Shown here: piece by piece, positions 15,238 to 24,716 of the stretch
How positions within the stretch are numbered: the first letter of the stretch is position 1
Layout of the letters: every line of letters begins with the position of its first letter
Assembly: GCA_047618185.1 (NCBI GenBank)
Contig: JBLHKZ010000005.1
Span: 1-51,907 of the forward strand
DNA length: 51,907 bases
From: JAYPEY01 sp047618185
GTDB taxonomy: Bacteria; Verrucomicrobiota; Verrucomicrobiia; Limisphaerales; JAYPEY01
Direction: 5' to 3'
The notes under the pieces: model-generated
What the model was told of the DNA's origin: nothing
Databases searched by the model: none
The model's input: the letters and a program-made list of their open reading frames with translations, nothing else
Translations under genes and position numbers: made by a program

Positions 15238-18060
15238 ATGAAAATCATGAACACTATTCGATTCGCTGTCATCGTCATCGTGGCTCTTTTGGCGGTCTCT
15301 GTAACTCACGCCGCGCCGGATTTCACGAAGGATGTCTCGCCGATCCTGCGGGAGTATTGCGCGGGCTGTCATAACAAGGATGACTTCGACGGCGAGTTCT
15401 CAATGGACACCTTTGCCGAGTTGATGAAGGGCGGAGAGAATGGGAAGGGCATCATCGCGGGCAAGCCGGATGAGAGCCTGTTGATCAAGGTGTTGACCGG
15501 CAAGTCGAAGCCCAAGATGCCGCCGCGTAAGGAGCCTCAGCTTTCTTCGGCGCAAATTGAGATTTTGAAACAGTGGGTCGGTAGCGGCGCAAAGGGGCCG
15601 GTGGCCGGCGAGGCTGTTGGCGGATTGGCGATGTTGCCTAAGATCGTGCCCGTTGTCGGTGTCGTAGTTCCGATTACGGGCATTGAGTATTCGCCGGATG
15701 GGAGGCGATTGTTGATCGCGCGTTATGGTTCGGTGGAGATTGTTGACGCGAAAACGCGGAAGGCTTTGATGGCGCTGAAAGGCCATCCAGGCAAGGTGAA
15801 TGCGGCGCATTTCTCGAAGGACGGCGTGCGGGTGATTTCGGCGTCGGGTGTGACCGGGGTGAGCGGTTTGGCGACGGTCTGGGACGCGTCGGCCGGCAAG
15901 AAGCTGCGCGAGTTTGGAGAGGGGCATGGCGATGTTTTGTATGACGCGGAGTTTTCGCCGGATGGCGAGCTCATCGCGACTGCGGGCTACGATCGGCAGA
16001 TTCGAATTTGGAACGCGGAGAGCGGGGAGCTGGTTCGGCTGATCGAGGGCCACAACGGCGCGATCTTCGATCTGGCCTTCAGCCCGGATGGAACGATCCT
16101 TGCCAGCGCGAGCGGCGATGAGACGATCAAGCTGTGGAAGGTTTCCGACGGGCAGCGGTTGGATACCTTGAATCAGCCCCAGGCTGAGCAGTTCTCCGTG
16201 GCGTTCACTCCGGACGGCAAGTTTGTCGTCGGCGCGGGCGCGGACAATCGTGTTCGTCTTTGGCGTCTTTTGTCGAAGGACAAGCCCGTGATCAATCCCG
16301 TCGTGCACGCGCGTTTCGCCCATGAGGACGACATCGTGAAGACGGCAATGTCGAAGGGCGGGGACTGGCTGGTTTCGGCGTCGTCGGACGGTTCACTCAA
16401 GATCTGGACGCTGCCGGACCTGACGCAGCGGTTGGTGATCGAACGGCAGCCGGATCTCGTTTCGGGCATTTCAATCGCGCCGAATTCCGAGTCGTTCATG
16501 GTCGGTCGGTTGGATGGCTCACTGGAGTCGTATGAACTCCCTGTCGCCAGTGTTCAAATTGCGAATGCGAATGCGAAAACGAAGCCGGAGGAGCAGAAGC
16601 CCGGGAGCCGCTCGACCGTCGTTGATGGGAAAGCGAAGTCTGTGAAGGAGAAGGAGCCCAACGACGGAGCCGGGAAGGCGCAGGCTGTTTCATTGCCGAC
16701 GACGATCTCCGGCGCGATTGGAGTCGCGGGCGACGCTGATGTGTATAAGTTTTCCGCGAAGGCGGGAGAAGAGTGGGTGTTGGAGGTGAACGCCGCGCGG
16801 AGCAAGTCGCCGCTCGATTCGAAAGTTGAGGTTCTCAACGCCGATGGCAGTCCTATCGAGCGCGTCGTCCTGCAGGCTTTGCGAGATTCGTGGTTTACAT
16901 TTCGAGGGAAGGATTCGAAGACCTCGGCGGATTTCCGACTGCAGAATTGGCGTGAGATGGAGTTGAACGAATATCTCTACGCCAACGGAGAAGTCGTGAA
17001 GCTTTGGCTCTATCCGCGCGGCCCGGACTCGGGCTTTATCGCCTATCCGGGCTCCGGTAATCGGCACACTTACTTCGGGACCAGCGCCATCACGCATCCG
17101 TTGGGCGAGACTTGCTACATCGTCCGGGCGCTGCCGCCAGGCAGTCAGCCCGCGCCCAATGGGCTGCCGCTGTTTCGCGTGTATTATGAGAACGACGACG
17201 AGACGCAACAGAAGCTGGGGCGCGATTCGAAGCTCGTTTTCACCGCGCCTCGCGATGGGGAGTATCTGGCGCGGATATCCGACGTTCGGAGCTTTGGCGG
17301 GAAGGATCACACCTACTCGTTGGCCGTTCGTCCGCGGAAGCCGGATTTCAAGATCACCGTGGGCGGGGCGAATCCTGCGATCAGTCCCGGCAGCGGTCGG
17401 GAGTTTTCTTTGAAGGCGGATCGGATGGACGGCTTTCAGGGTGCGATTCGCGTCGATGTTTCTGGGCTGCCGAAAGGCTATTCCGTGAGCGGCCCGATTG
17501 TGATCGAGGCGAATCAATTCAGCGCCGTGGGCGTGATCAACGCTGCGGACGACGCAGTCGCGCCGACAGGCGCCGCCGCCAAGTCAACGAAGCTGACCGC
17601 GACGGCGACGATTCGCGGGAAGAAAGTGACGCGCGAGGTCGGATCGCTGGGCATGATCAAGCCGGGCAACCCCGCCAAGGTGAAGGTCGCCATCCTTCCA
17701 GACGGAAATTCGGGCGAGGTGAAATACGAGCCGGGCAAGCCGATTGAATTCACGATTGAGCCAGGCCAGACGATTACCGCGCGGGTCAAGGCCGAGCGCG
17801 TGGACTTCAAGGCGCGCATCGATCTCGGTCGGGAAGGGGCGGGGCGCAATCTTCCGCACGGCGTCTTTGTCGACAACATCGGGCTGAATGGCCTGTTGAT
17901 CGTCGAGGAGCAGGACGAACGGCAGTTTTTCATCACGGCCGCGCCGGGAGTTCCAGAGCAGACGCGAATGTTTTATCTGAAAGCGTCTCCCGATGGGGGG
18001 CAGTGCTCGTTGCCGGCGATCTTGCATGTGCGCCGACCGGTTGTGACGGCCGGGGATTGA
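15238..18060 (+). CDS. PSCyt1 cytochrome fused to WD40 propeller and PPC-like domains
   Basis: A protein of 940 residues, ATG 15238 directly after the previous stop. Signal peptide to about residue 26; PSCyt1 haem site Cys41-x-x-Cys44-His45 (YCAGCHNKDDFDGEFSMDTF) with PKMPPRKEPQLS typical of the domain; WD40 repeats from about 135 to 430, e.g. FSPDGELIATAGYDRQIRIW and FSPDGTILASASGDETIKLW; then EKEPNDGAGKAQAVSLPTTI opening a pre-peptidase C-terminal (PPC) beta-sandwich, and further Ig-like sheet domains to the end. Exported; haem attachment probable. The combination of PSCyt1, WD40 and PPC is known in PVC genomes, but no function is assigned. Last gene of the DUF1501 operon. Confidence 0.88.
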   Translation: MKIMNTIRFAVIVIVALLAVSVTHAAPDFTKDVSPILREYCAGCHNKDDFDGEFSMDTFAELMKGGENGKGIIAGKPDESLLIKVLTGKSKPKMPPRKEPQLSSAQIEILKQWVGSGAKGPVAGEAVGGLAMLPKIVPVVGVVVPITGIEYSPDGRRLLIARYGSVEIVDAKTRKALMALKGHPGKVNAAHFSKDGVRVISASGVTGVSGLATVWDASAGKKLREFGEGHGDVLYDAEFSPDGELIATAGYDRQIRIWNAESGELVRLIEGHNGAIFDLAFSPDGTILASASGDETIKLWKVSDGQRLDTLNQPQAEQFSVAFTPDGKFVVGAGADNRVRLWRLLSKDKPVINPVVHARFAHEDDIVKTAMSKGGDWLVSASSDGSLKIWTLPDLTQRLVIERQPDLVSGISIAPNSESFMVGRLDGSLESYELPVASVQIANANAKTKPEEQKPGSRSTVVDGKAKSVKEKEPNDGAGKAQAVSLPTTISGAIGVAGDADVYKFSAKAGEEWVLEVNAARSKSPLDSKVEVLNADGSPIERVVLQALRDSWFTFRGKDSKTSADFRLQNWREMELNEYLYANGEVVKLWLYPRGPDSGFIAYPGSGNRHTYFGTSAITHPLGETCYIVRALPPGSQPAPNGLPLFRVYYENDDETQQKLGRDSKLVFTAPRDGEYLARISDVRSFGGKDHTYSLAVRPRKPDFKITVGGANPAISPGSGREFSLKADRMDGFQGAIRVDVSGLPKGYSVSGPIVIEANQFSAVGVINAADDAVAPTGAAAKSTKLTATATIRGKKVTREVGSLGMIKPGNPAKVKVAILPDGNSGEVKYEPGKPIEFTIEPGQTITARVKAERVDFKARIDLGREGAGRNLPHGVFVDNIGLNGLLIVEEQDERQFFITAAPGVPEQTRMFYLKASPDGGQCSLPAILHVRRPVVTAGD

Positions 18061-18098
18061 TAAAGGTTTTGGAGGAGAGACGAGCCTGGAAGCGGGAA

Positions 18099-18596
18099 TT
18101 AATTTCCATCGCCGCCGGTGACGGATTTGAGCAGGTCACCGAGAGGCACGTGCTTGAGGTAGCTTCTCCGTGATTTCTTGAGATAGAATCTGGCGCCGGA
18201 TGCGTATTTTTCGACCCAATAAACCTCCCAGCGTTCCGCGCCCAACTCGTTTAGCCGAGCCTCGACCGCCTTGTCGTCCTGCAAATTAATCTGCTCGATG
18301 CGATATTCCCAAGCGCCGATATTCTTGAGGTCCTCCTTGGCCCATTCGACCACGTTGGTGGGGACATGATCGCCGGCTTCGCGCGCCTTCTCGTAAAGTT
18401 CGCGCACGGCCTTCTCGACGGAGTTGGTGCCGGAGGTGATCAGCGATTCGCCCTGTTTCCTGGTTTTCTCGTAGAGTTCTCTGGTCTGATCCAAAAGGGG
18501 TTTCGCGACTTCTTCGCCGGGCTGATCGTCGCCTTGCTGCGAGCAACCGATAGCGAGCAGTGTGAGAATGAAAGGAATCCAGACCTTGGCGTTCAT
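18099..18596 (-). CDS. Lipoprotein with DUF4177-like C-terminal domain
   Basis: A protein of 165 residues. N-terminus MNAKVWIPFILTLLAIGCSQ ends in a lipobox with Cys18. A helical, charged region follows (LLDQTRELYEKTRKQGESLI), then a small domain AWEYRIEQINLQDDKAVEAR plus LNELGAERWEVYWV, which resembles DUF4177 (short beta proteins with a LNELGxEGWEL signature). The lipid anchor puts it in the periplasm. Function unknown; convergent with the WD40 cytochrome and 33 bases downstream of the mutarotase gene on the same strand, so possibly co-transcribed with it. Confidence 0.75.
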   Translation of the reverse strand: MNAKVWIPFILTLLAIGCSQQGDDQPGEEVAKPLLDQTRELYEKTRKQGESLITSGTNSVEKAVRELYEKAREAGDHVPTNVVEWAKEDLKNIGAWEYRIEQINLQDDKAVEARLNELGAERWEVYWVEKYASGARFYLKKSRRSYLKHVPLGDLLKSVTGGDGN

Positions 18597-18629
18597 GGAA
18601 GTGCTTTCTACTCCTTCCGGGGGAGCCCG

Positions 18630-19079
<450 letters not shown>

Positions 19080-19135
19080 ACGGGCGAAGTGTAGAATGGC
19101 GGGTGGGAAATCCCCAATCCCAAATTCTTGAAGCT

Positions 19136-19196
19136 TGGGACACCGAGGACGGCGTCCCTCTCATTGTGGGAGACAGACGCCGTCCTCGGTGTCCCA
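19136..19196. repeat. Palindromic repeat hairpin GGGACACCGAGGACGGCGTC
   Basis: Arms 19136-19161 and 19175-19196 are reverse complements with a 13-base loop. It lies between the divergent mutarotase and sulfatase genes; a different core from the other doublets but the same organisation. The rest of 19080-19308 shows nothing else. Confidence 0.8.
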
Positions 19197-19308
19197 TTCT
19201 ATTTGAAAAGGTCGAGCGCCGGGTATTCAGGATCGGCCCGCCAGGCCGGGAGGCTTCGGCGGAATGGTTTGAAGCGTGACAAGTTTTCCGATAAACCCCA
19301 CTGCAAGT

Positions 19309-20898
19309 ATGAGATTCCTGAAACAGCTTTTATTCCTCTCGCTCTTGTTTGCGCTGCCCGCTCTGTCTGTCGCGGCGAAACGGCCGAATATTTTATTCAT
19401 TTTCACCGACGATCATTGCCAGCAGGCGATCAGCGCCTACGGCTCGAATAGGATCAAGACGCCAGGCATGGATCGCATCGCCCACGAGGGCATGATGTTC
19501 GATCGGTGCTACGTAAACAATTCGATCTGCGGTCCGAGCCGCGCCGTGATTCAGACCGGCAAATACAGCCATCTGAATGGCTTTGTGCGAAATGGAAATT
19601 ACTTCAACGGCGCTCAACAGACCTTCCCCAAACTCCTGCGCAAGGCGGGCTATCAGACCGCCGTCGTGGGAAAGTGGCATCTCGCCAGCACGCCGCAGGG
19701 TTTTGACTACTACGATGTGCTCGTGGGCCAGGGGCCCTATTACAACCCGCCGATGAAGACGGCCGGGACGGACGGCCAGCCCGTCGTCAAGAAACACACG
19801 GGTTACACCACGCACATCATTACCGAGAAATCGCTCGGATGGCTCCGCGATCAACGTGATCCCGACAAGCCCTTCATGCTGATGTATCAGCACAAAGCGC
19901 CCCATCGCAATTGGCAGCCCGGCCCGAATTACCTGACGATGTACGACGATGTGGTGATGCCGGAGCCGGAGACGCTTTGGGACGATTATCTCGGCCGCAG
20001 CAAGGCGGTGACCTATCAGAAAATGGAGGTAGCCAATCACCTCAATCCCAAGGATCTGAAACTGACGGCGCCCAATAATCTCACCCCCGATCAGAAGCAG
20101 CTTTGGGATGCGGCTTACGATCCGAAAAACAAGGCTTTTGAAGCCGCGAAACTCTCGGGCAAGGCGCTCGTGAAGTGGAAGTATCAACGCTACGTGAAGG
20201 ACTATCTGCGTTGCGTCAAGGCGGTCGATGACGACATCAATCGTGTGTTGGCCTATCTCGACGAGGCCGGCCTGGCGGACAACACCATCGTCATGTATTC
20301 CAGCGACCAAGGCTGGTATCTCGGCGAGCACGGCTGGTTCGACAAACGCTGGATGTATGAGGAATCCCTGAAGACTCCCTTGCTCGTGCGTTGGCCCGGC
20401 GTCATCAATCCCGGGACCCGGAGCGGCGCGATCGTGTCCAACCTCGACTTCGCGGAAACTTTTCTCGATGTCGCGGGCGTGACTGTTCCGGACGACATGC
20501 AGGGTCATAGCTTGGCTCCAATCTTCAAGGGGCAGGGCAAGGCTCCCTCGGATTGGCGAAAGTCATTTTACTACCACTACTACGAGGGCCTTGGCGGCGG
20601 CCATTCCGTGCCGCGTCATTACGGCGTGACCACTGGCGAGCACAAGCTGATCAATTTTTACGAAGTCGGCGAATGGGAGTTCTTCGATCTCAAGAAGGAT
20701 CCGAATGAACTCACCAGTTTCTACGGCGATCCGAAATACGCGAAGGTCCAGACAAAGATGGAAAACGAACTGGCGCGGTTGCGAAAATTTTACAAGGTCC
20801 CCGAGGAAGACCCCGCCGGCGATCCGAATCCGAATCGCAGGCAGCGCAAGGGAAAGAACAAGGGCAAAGGCGGGAAAAAGGGTAAGGGGAAGAAGTGA
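19309..20898 (+). CDS. Exported type I sulfatase with Lys/Gly-rich tail
   Basis: A protein of 529 residues from ATG 19309 (an in-frame ATG-less extension to 19276 is rejected). Signal peptide ends SVAAKRP. Alkaline-phosphatase-fold sulfatase motifs: NILFIFTDDH (metal-binding Asp34, Asp35), ICGPSRAVIQTGKY with Cys74 in the CxPSR formylglycine signature, AVVGKWHLAS, and TIVMYSSDQGWYLGEHGWFD. The last 25 residues are almost only Lys, Gly and Arg (RRQRKGKNKGKGGKKGKGKK), a tail also present in the second sulfatase. Needs formylglycine conversion of Cys74. Extracytoplasmic; substrate unknown but a sulfated polysaccharide is likely given the neighbours. Confidence 0.93.
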   Translation: MRFLKQLLFLSLLFALPALSVAAKRPNILFIFTDDHCQQAISAYGSNRIKTPGMDRIAHEGMMFDRCYVNNSICGPSRAVIQTGKYSHLNGFVRNGNYFNGAQQTFPKLLRKAGYQTAVVGKWHLASTPQGFDYYDVLVGQGPYYNPPMKTAGTDGQPVVKKHTGYTTHIITEKSLGWLRDQRDPDKPFMLMYQHKAPHRNWQPGPNYLTMYDDVVMPEPETLWDDYLGRSKAVTYQKMEVANHLNPKDLKLTAPNNLTPDQKQLWDAAYDPKNKAFEAAKLSGKALVKWKYQRYVKDYLRCVKAVDDDINRVLAYLDEAGLADNTIVMYSSDQGWYLGEHGWFDKRWMYEESLKTPLLVRWPGVINPGTRSGAIVSNLDFAETFLDVAGVTVPDDMQGHSLAPIFKGQGKAPSDWRKSFYYHYYEGLGGGHSVPRHYGVTTGEHKLINFYEVGEWEFFDLKKDPNELTSFYGDPKYAKVQTKMENELARLRKFYKVPEEDPAGDPNPNRRQRKGKNKGKGGKKGKGKK

Positions 20899-20953
20899 AT
20901 TGGACGTCTCACTCTTCGCGCTGAGCGTCAGCAAGCAGAAGGATGGAATTCCG

Positions 20954-20986
20954 CTGCGGCTGGTCGGGACGACACAGCCGCGCCCC
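20954..20986. repeat. Solitary copy of the CTGGTCGGGACGACACAG repeat
   Basis: Matches the right arm of the 9448-9572 doublet over about 28 of 33 bases. It lies 56 bases after the sulfatase stop, in a 512-base stretch (20899-21410) without an intact gene. Confidence 0.65.
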
Positions 20987-20989
20987 TCG

Positions 20990-21106
20990 TCACGCGTCGG
21001 CGAAGGCTTCGATTTCATCCCATCGTTCGCCATTCACGATCTGCTCGTAGTGCGGGAACAGCCATTTTCCCAGAGCGGCTTGATTCGCCAGGATGTAGTC
21101 GCACAT
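20990..21106 (-). pseudogene. Possible C-terminal gene fragment of unknown family
   Basis: Reading the minus strand from 21106 gives MCDYILANQAALGKWLFPHY then EQIVNGERWDEIEAFADA and a TGA at 20990-20992. Composition and helix pattern look like a genuine protein C-terminus, but a stop codon lies just upstream and no larger frame exists. I do not recognise the family. Could be chance. Confidence 0.3.
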
Positions 21107-21148
21107 GCATTTTCAGGTTTTCAGGGCATCGCCTGATTGGAGAAAACT

Positions 21149-21325
21149 ATGAAAGAGCGTTGGGTCACGTTTGATTGTTTTGGCGCGCCGTTCGGCGTCT
21201 CGCGCCTGGCGACGCTGAGCCGGGTGAGGGGCCGTCGTCAATTGACTGAGTTTGGGAAAGCGATTCACTGGCTGGAACTCAGAGATTGTTTGCCGGCTCC
21301 GTCTGTCATATTTTTTGAAGCATGA
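21149..21325 (+). pseudogene. Possible remnant of a HAD-family hydrolase N-terminus
   Basis: ATG 21149 gives MKERWVTFDCFGAPFG. WxTFDCFG is the motif-I opening of haloacid-dehalogenase-like hydrolases (usually DxYGT). After 15 residues the reading no longer resembles the family and ends at 21325. Interpreted as a decayed fragment; low confidence. The rest of 21326-21410 is AT-rich leader of the next gene. Confidence 0.25.
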
Positions 21326-21410
21326 GCGATTGGAATATTAATGGGGAGACCAAGTCTTCCGTGGACAATTCTAGCGGCTCAACCTTTGCAAATTGAAAAA
21401 AAACCGCCCT

Positions 21411-22499
21411 ATGAAAATTCAAATTCTCCTCCGGCCTATTGTGCTAACCGTCGCCATGGTCGCGATTCTTGTTGGAGCCAGTGTTGGCGCAAACGCAGCG
21501 CCAACCGGTAAGCCGGTGAAGGGCGAAAGTAAGCGGCTTGATCTCGGCGGCGAGGTGTCGCTGGAAGTGGTCTACATCCCGCCGGGTGAGTTCGAGATGG
21601 GCAGCACACCGGAGGAAAAGGCCTGGGCCACGGGCATTGAAGGCGGCGCGAGGCCGGGGACGGTTCGCGAATCGTACGAAGGCGAGAAGCCGCGGTTGAT
21701 GCGTGTGAAGGAGGGATTCTGGATGGGGCGCACGGAAGTCAGCGTGGGGCAGTTCCGGCGGTTCGCGGAGGATAGCGGCTACGTGAGCGACGCGGAGAAA
21801 CCCGGCGGCAGGACGCAGGTTTTCGATCCCGCATGGGGGATCACCGCGAAGGCTCCGCCGCATCCGTGGATATCGGTGACCGACAAGAGTTGGCGCGATC
21901 CGGGCTTTGGTTTTCCGTTGCGAGATGTCTATCCGGTCGTCTGCGTCAGCTGGAACGATGGGAAGGCGTTCTGTGAATGGCTGACGACAAAGGCGCGCGG
22001 CGCAGGCCGGCTGCCGGAGGGATTGGTGTATCGCCTGCCGACGGAGGCGGAGTGGGCCTATGCCTGTCGCGGCGGCGGCAAACGCGCGTATTTCTGGTGG
22101 GGCGACGATTTGAAGGACGGCGAGGGCCGATTGAATATTTCCGCAGTCGATTTTCTGCCGGGACGGAACAAGATCTGGCCGCTGGCGAACGCGCCTTGGA
22201 GCGACGGCTTCTCGTTCGTGTCGCCGGTGGATCACTACGGGGAAATGGGCCGCAACGGATTTGGCATGGCGGACATGTGCGGCGGCGTTTGGGAATTCGT
22301 TCTGGATCATTTCGATCCGAAAGGCGGGCATGAGGAACTCTATGTTGTGGAGAAAAATCCTCGTCCAGTCTGCCGCGGCGGCAACTATTTCGATGTGCCC
22401 GGTAATGCGCGTTGCGCCGTTCGTCTGGGTCTGCAGGGCCCGGCCTATTCAGACTCGCGCGACGGCTTTCGGATTTGTCTGGGAGAGCCGCGCGGGTGA
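21411..22499 (+). CDS. FGE-sulfatase (SUMF1) domain protein, exported, lacking the catalytic Cys pair
   Basis: A protein of 362 residues from ATG 21411, signal peptide ending VGANAAP. Full SUMF1/FGE-fold sequence: YIPPGEFEMGSTPEEKAWAT, FWMGRTEVSVGQFRRFAEDS, VVCVSWNDGKAFCEWL, YRLPTEAEWAYACRGGGKRA, and a C-terminal CRGGNYFDVPGNARCAVRLG. In true formylglycine-generating enzymes two Cys occur in the segment after the last GGS/N motif; here that place reads NYFDVPGNA and only the later Cys remains. It is therefore probably not the sulfatase-activating enzyme despite its position after a sulfatase gene, but one of the many exported FGE-fold proteins of PVC bacteria with unknown binding or enzymatic role. 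Confidence 0.85.
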   Translation: MKIQILLRPIVLTVAMVAILVGASVGANAAPTGKPVKGESKRLDLGGEVSLEVVYIPPGEFEMGSTPEEKAWATGIEGGARPGTVRESYEGEKPRLMRVKEGFWMGRTEVSVGQFRRFAEDSGYVSDAEKPGGRTQVFDPAWGITAKAPPHPWISVTDKSWRDPGFGFPLRDVYPVVCVSWNDGKAFCEWLTTKARGAGRLPEGLVYRLPTEAEWAYACRGGGKRAYFWWGDDLKDGEGRLNISAVDFLPGRNKIWPLANAPWSDGFSFVSPVDHYGEMGRNGFGMADMCGGVWEFVLDHFDPKGGHEELYVVEKNPRPVCRGGNYFDVPGNARCAVRLGLQGPAYSDSRDGFRICLGEPRG

Positions 22500-22550
22500 G
22501 TCTTTCGGCAAGATTGACTGTGCAATTCGATCCGCCTGATTGACAAAGAA

Positions 22551-23018
22551 ATGGCGCTGCCAGAACCATTCGGCGGACTACTGCTCCTAGCCGCATTCGC
22601 AGTATCCTTCATCGTCGGGCTTTTCGTCGCGATCGCCGGTCGGGAGTCCAAGAAAAGAGTATTCACAGGAATCGGGATAATTGCCGCGCCATGGATTTTG
22701 CTGGCTCTACTTGCCATCCTTTCACCGGGTATTGACGAGTGGAATCCAACTCTAGATGCGGATTCCGCCGCATGGGGGACTTGGGAGGGCGACGGATACT
22801 TGATCGAACTGAAATCCGATTCATCGTATGCGGCAAAGTTGAAGGATGAATCCAGAAGCGGAACTTGGAGGCGGATGGATTGGAACGTGTATCTTGCGAA
22901 CGCAGACGGTCAGGAGCGATACATGAGATTTGTCGAGGACTCTGGAGGCCTCCTCTTGCTACCTGATCCGCCACGAGACGACTCTCTGTCAACGGGCCCA
23001 ATAACCAGAAAGAGATGA
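22551..23018 (+). CDS. Hypothetical protein with two membrane segments
   Basis: A protein of 155 residues from ATG 22551. Two hydrophobic helices (about 7-29 and 41-61) form a hairpin in the membrane, followed by a small beta-rich domain (WGTWEGDGYLIELKSDSSYA, GTWRRMDWNVYLAN) that looks like a minimal lipocalin-type sheet. No family recognised. It starts 51 bases after the FGE-fold gene on the same strand, so it may be co-transcribed. Confidence 0.55.
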   Translation: MALPEPFGGLLLLAAFAVSFIVGLFVAIAGRESKKRVFTGIGIIAAPWILLALLAILSPGIDEWNPTLDADSAAWGTWEGDGYLIELKSDSSYAAKLKDESRSGTWRRMDWNVYLANADGQERYMRFVEDSGGLLLLPDPPRDDSLSTGPITRKR

Positions 23019-23271
23019 CAAGTCGTGGTTGCCAACAGTCTGCCCGTCGTGAGTCAAAAACGCCATGAACGCTTGAACCATCAACCTCGAAATCGGGCGC
23101 GCCCCTGGCGGCGCTCGAACGACAGCCGAGGCTGGACGATTCTGTTGTCCATCCGGGCTTTCCCGGGGAACGGGTTGCTTTGGCAGAATCCTCATATCCA
23201 CTTCTCGAGCTGGGCAATTTCCATTCATTTTGAGCTGTTATCCCGGCGGCGGCCCGGTAAATTTCCTCATC
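23019..23271. other. Intergenic stretch, nothing identified
   Basis: 253 bases before the Gfo/Idh gene. No open frame with recognisable protein similarity, no clear promoter and no repeat of the kinds found elsewhere in the window. Confidence 0.5.
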
Positions 23272-24663
23272 ATGAAATCCAGCAAAGATTCGTCCTCCCA
23301 AGGTTTTCTCACCCGTCGTCATTTTCTCAAGAGCAGCGCTCTCGCCGCGACCGGCGCGGCCTTGTCCACGGTCACGTTGCCCGCGGCGGCCAACAAGAAC
23401 AGCAAGCTTCGTATTTTTCATATTGGCGTCGGCGGCATCGGCGGCTTGCAACGCAGTAAGCTCAAGAACCATAAGAAAGTCGAATTCGTCGGCCTTTGCG
23501 ATGTGGACTCCAACACGCTGAACAAGATTGGCAATGAATTCCCCAAGGCGTTTAAGGTCGCCGATTATCGCGAGGCGTTTGAGAAGCGCTCCGGCGAGTT
23601 TGACGCGGTGATCGTCGACACCCCGGATCATCATCACGCGCCCATGATGCTGACGGCGATGCAGCACAATAAGCACATCTACGGGCAGAAGCCGCTGGTG
23701 CATCAGCTCGACGAGTTGCGAATGATTCGTGAAGGGCTTGCGGCGCGGCCGTATGTGGTCACGCAAATGGGCAATCAGCGTTCGGCGATCGAAGGGCGCC
23801 AACAGGCCGTTGAAATCTTGCGCAGCAATCAGCTGGGCCGCCCGGTCGAGTCGCATGTCTGGACGGGCGAGGTCAAGCGCGGCCATTACTTCGTAGATCC
23901 GTGGAGCGAGTTGCCGAAGGGCAAGCCGGCGCCGAAGGAACTGAGCTGGGATCTCTGGAACGGTCCCCTGCAGGACGAGTTGGCCTACAGCGATGACCTG
24001 GCTCCGCGGCGTTGGCGCGCGTTCTGGGACACGGGCGGCGGGCAGCTGGCTGACTGGGGCTGCCATCTGCTGGACCTGCTTTATTTTGCCTACGATCTGC
24101 CTTCACCCACGGCCGTGCAGACGAACACCATTCGTCCTTCAAACACGGGGCACAGCGCCTACAACCAAAGCACGATCACCTATCCGGGCGGCAAGAACTT
24201 CGCCCGGGACAAGTTTCTTCTGCACTACAACGACAGCGGCATTACGCCGTCGTTCGCGTCGCTGGGATTGCCCCCGATGAAGGTGGGCGCCAATCGCACC
24301 ATGGTGGTCTGCGAAGAGGGGACCCTGTTGCTGGAAGCCAACGGCGGCATGCAAATCTTCCGCAAGGGCAAGGAGATCAAGGACGAGCCGCGTCCGAAAG
24401 TCGCGCCGCGCGATCATTGGCATGACTGGGTGGACAATTGCCTGGGCGACAAGAAGCCGCTCTGGGCTCCGTTTCAGATTGGCGTGCGCATCACCGAGCC
24501 GGCGTTGCTGGCGGTCAAGGCGACGCGCTTCCCGGGGCAGGAGCTGCGCTGGGATGCGTCGAAGCATCAGTTCACCAACCACGACGAGGCGAACAAGACA
24601 ATCGTGAAGCGAAATTACCGCAAGGGATTTGCGCCGCCGAAGGTGGGCCCGGTCGCCGCGTAG
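23272..24663 (+). CDS. Gfo/Idh/MocA family oxidoreductase, Tat-exported
   Basis: A protein of 463 residues from ATG 23272. Twin-arginine signal TRRHFLK at 14-20 and hydrophobic stretch to about 40. Rossmann motif IGVGGIGG at 51-58, then VEFVGLCDVDS (acidic end of strand 2), DAVIVDTPDHHHAPMMLTAM and HIYGQKPLVHQ, where the usual Glu-Lys-Pro is Gln-Lys-Pro but the Lys is kept. The C-terminal alpha/beta domain includes WDTGGGQLADWGCHLLDLLY, which holds the family's conserved Gly-Asp/Asp-x-x-x-His catalytic neighbourhood. Export of a NAD(P)-dependent oxidoreductase through Tat with cofactor pre-bound is common in PVC bacteria. Likely acts on a sugar derivative. Followed by a good terminator. Confidence 0.92.
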   Translation: MKSSKDSSSQGFLTRRHFLKSSALAATGAALSTVTLPAAANKNSKLRIFHIGVGGIGGLQRSKLKNHKKVEFVGLCDVDSNTLNKIGNEFPKAFKVADYREAFEKRSGEFDAVIVDTPDHHHAPMMLTAMQHNKHIYGQKPLVHQLDELRMIREGLAARPYVVTQMGNQRSAIEGRQQAVEILRSNQLGRPVESHVWTGEVKRGHYFVDPWSELPKGKPAPKELSWDLWNGPLQDELAYSDDLAPRRWRAFWDTGGGQLADWGCHLLDLLYFAYDLPSPTAVQTNTIRPSNTGHSAYNQSTITYPGGKNFARDKFLLHYNDSGITPSFASLGLPPMKVGANRTMVVCEEGTLLLEANGGMQIFRKGKEIKDEPRPKVAPRDHWHDWVDNCLGDKKPLWAPFQIGVRITEPALLAVKATRFPGQELRWDASKHQFTNHDEANKTIVKRNYRKGFAPPKVGPVAA

Positions 24664-24680
24664 GCGGGACGAGAATTGCA

Positions 24681-24716
24681 AAGCCGTCGATCGTACGCGA
24701 TCGGCGGCTTTTTTGT
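24681..24716 (+). terminator. Rho-independent terminator after the Gfo/Idh gene
   Basis: Stem AAGCCGTCGATCG / CGATCGGCGGCTT (24681-24693 with 24698-24710; one G-T pair), four-base loop, then a T-run TTTTTT. It starts 17 bases after the stop codon at 24663. Confidence 0.85.

Noticed and set aside
22663..24066. Open frame of 467 codons on the minus strand
   Set aside because: Runs opposite both the membrane-protein gene and the Gfo/Idh gene and has no domain; the Gfo/Idh gene is certain.
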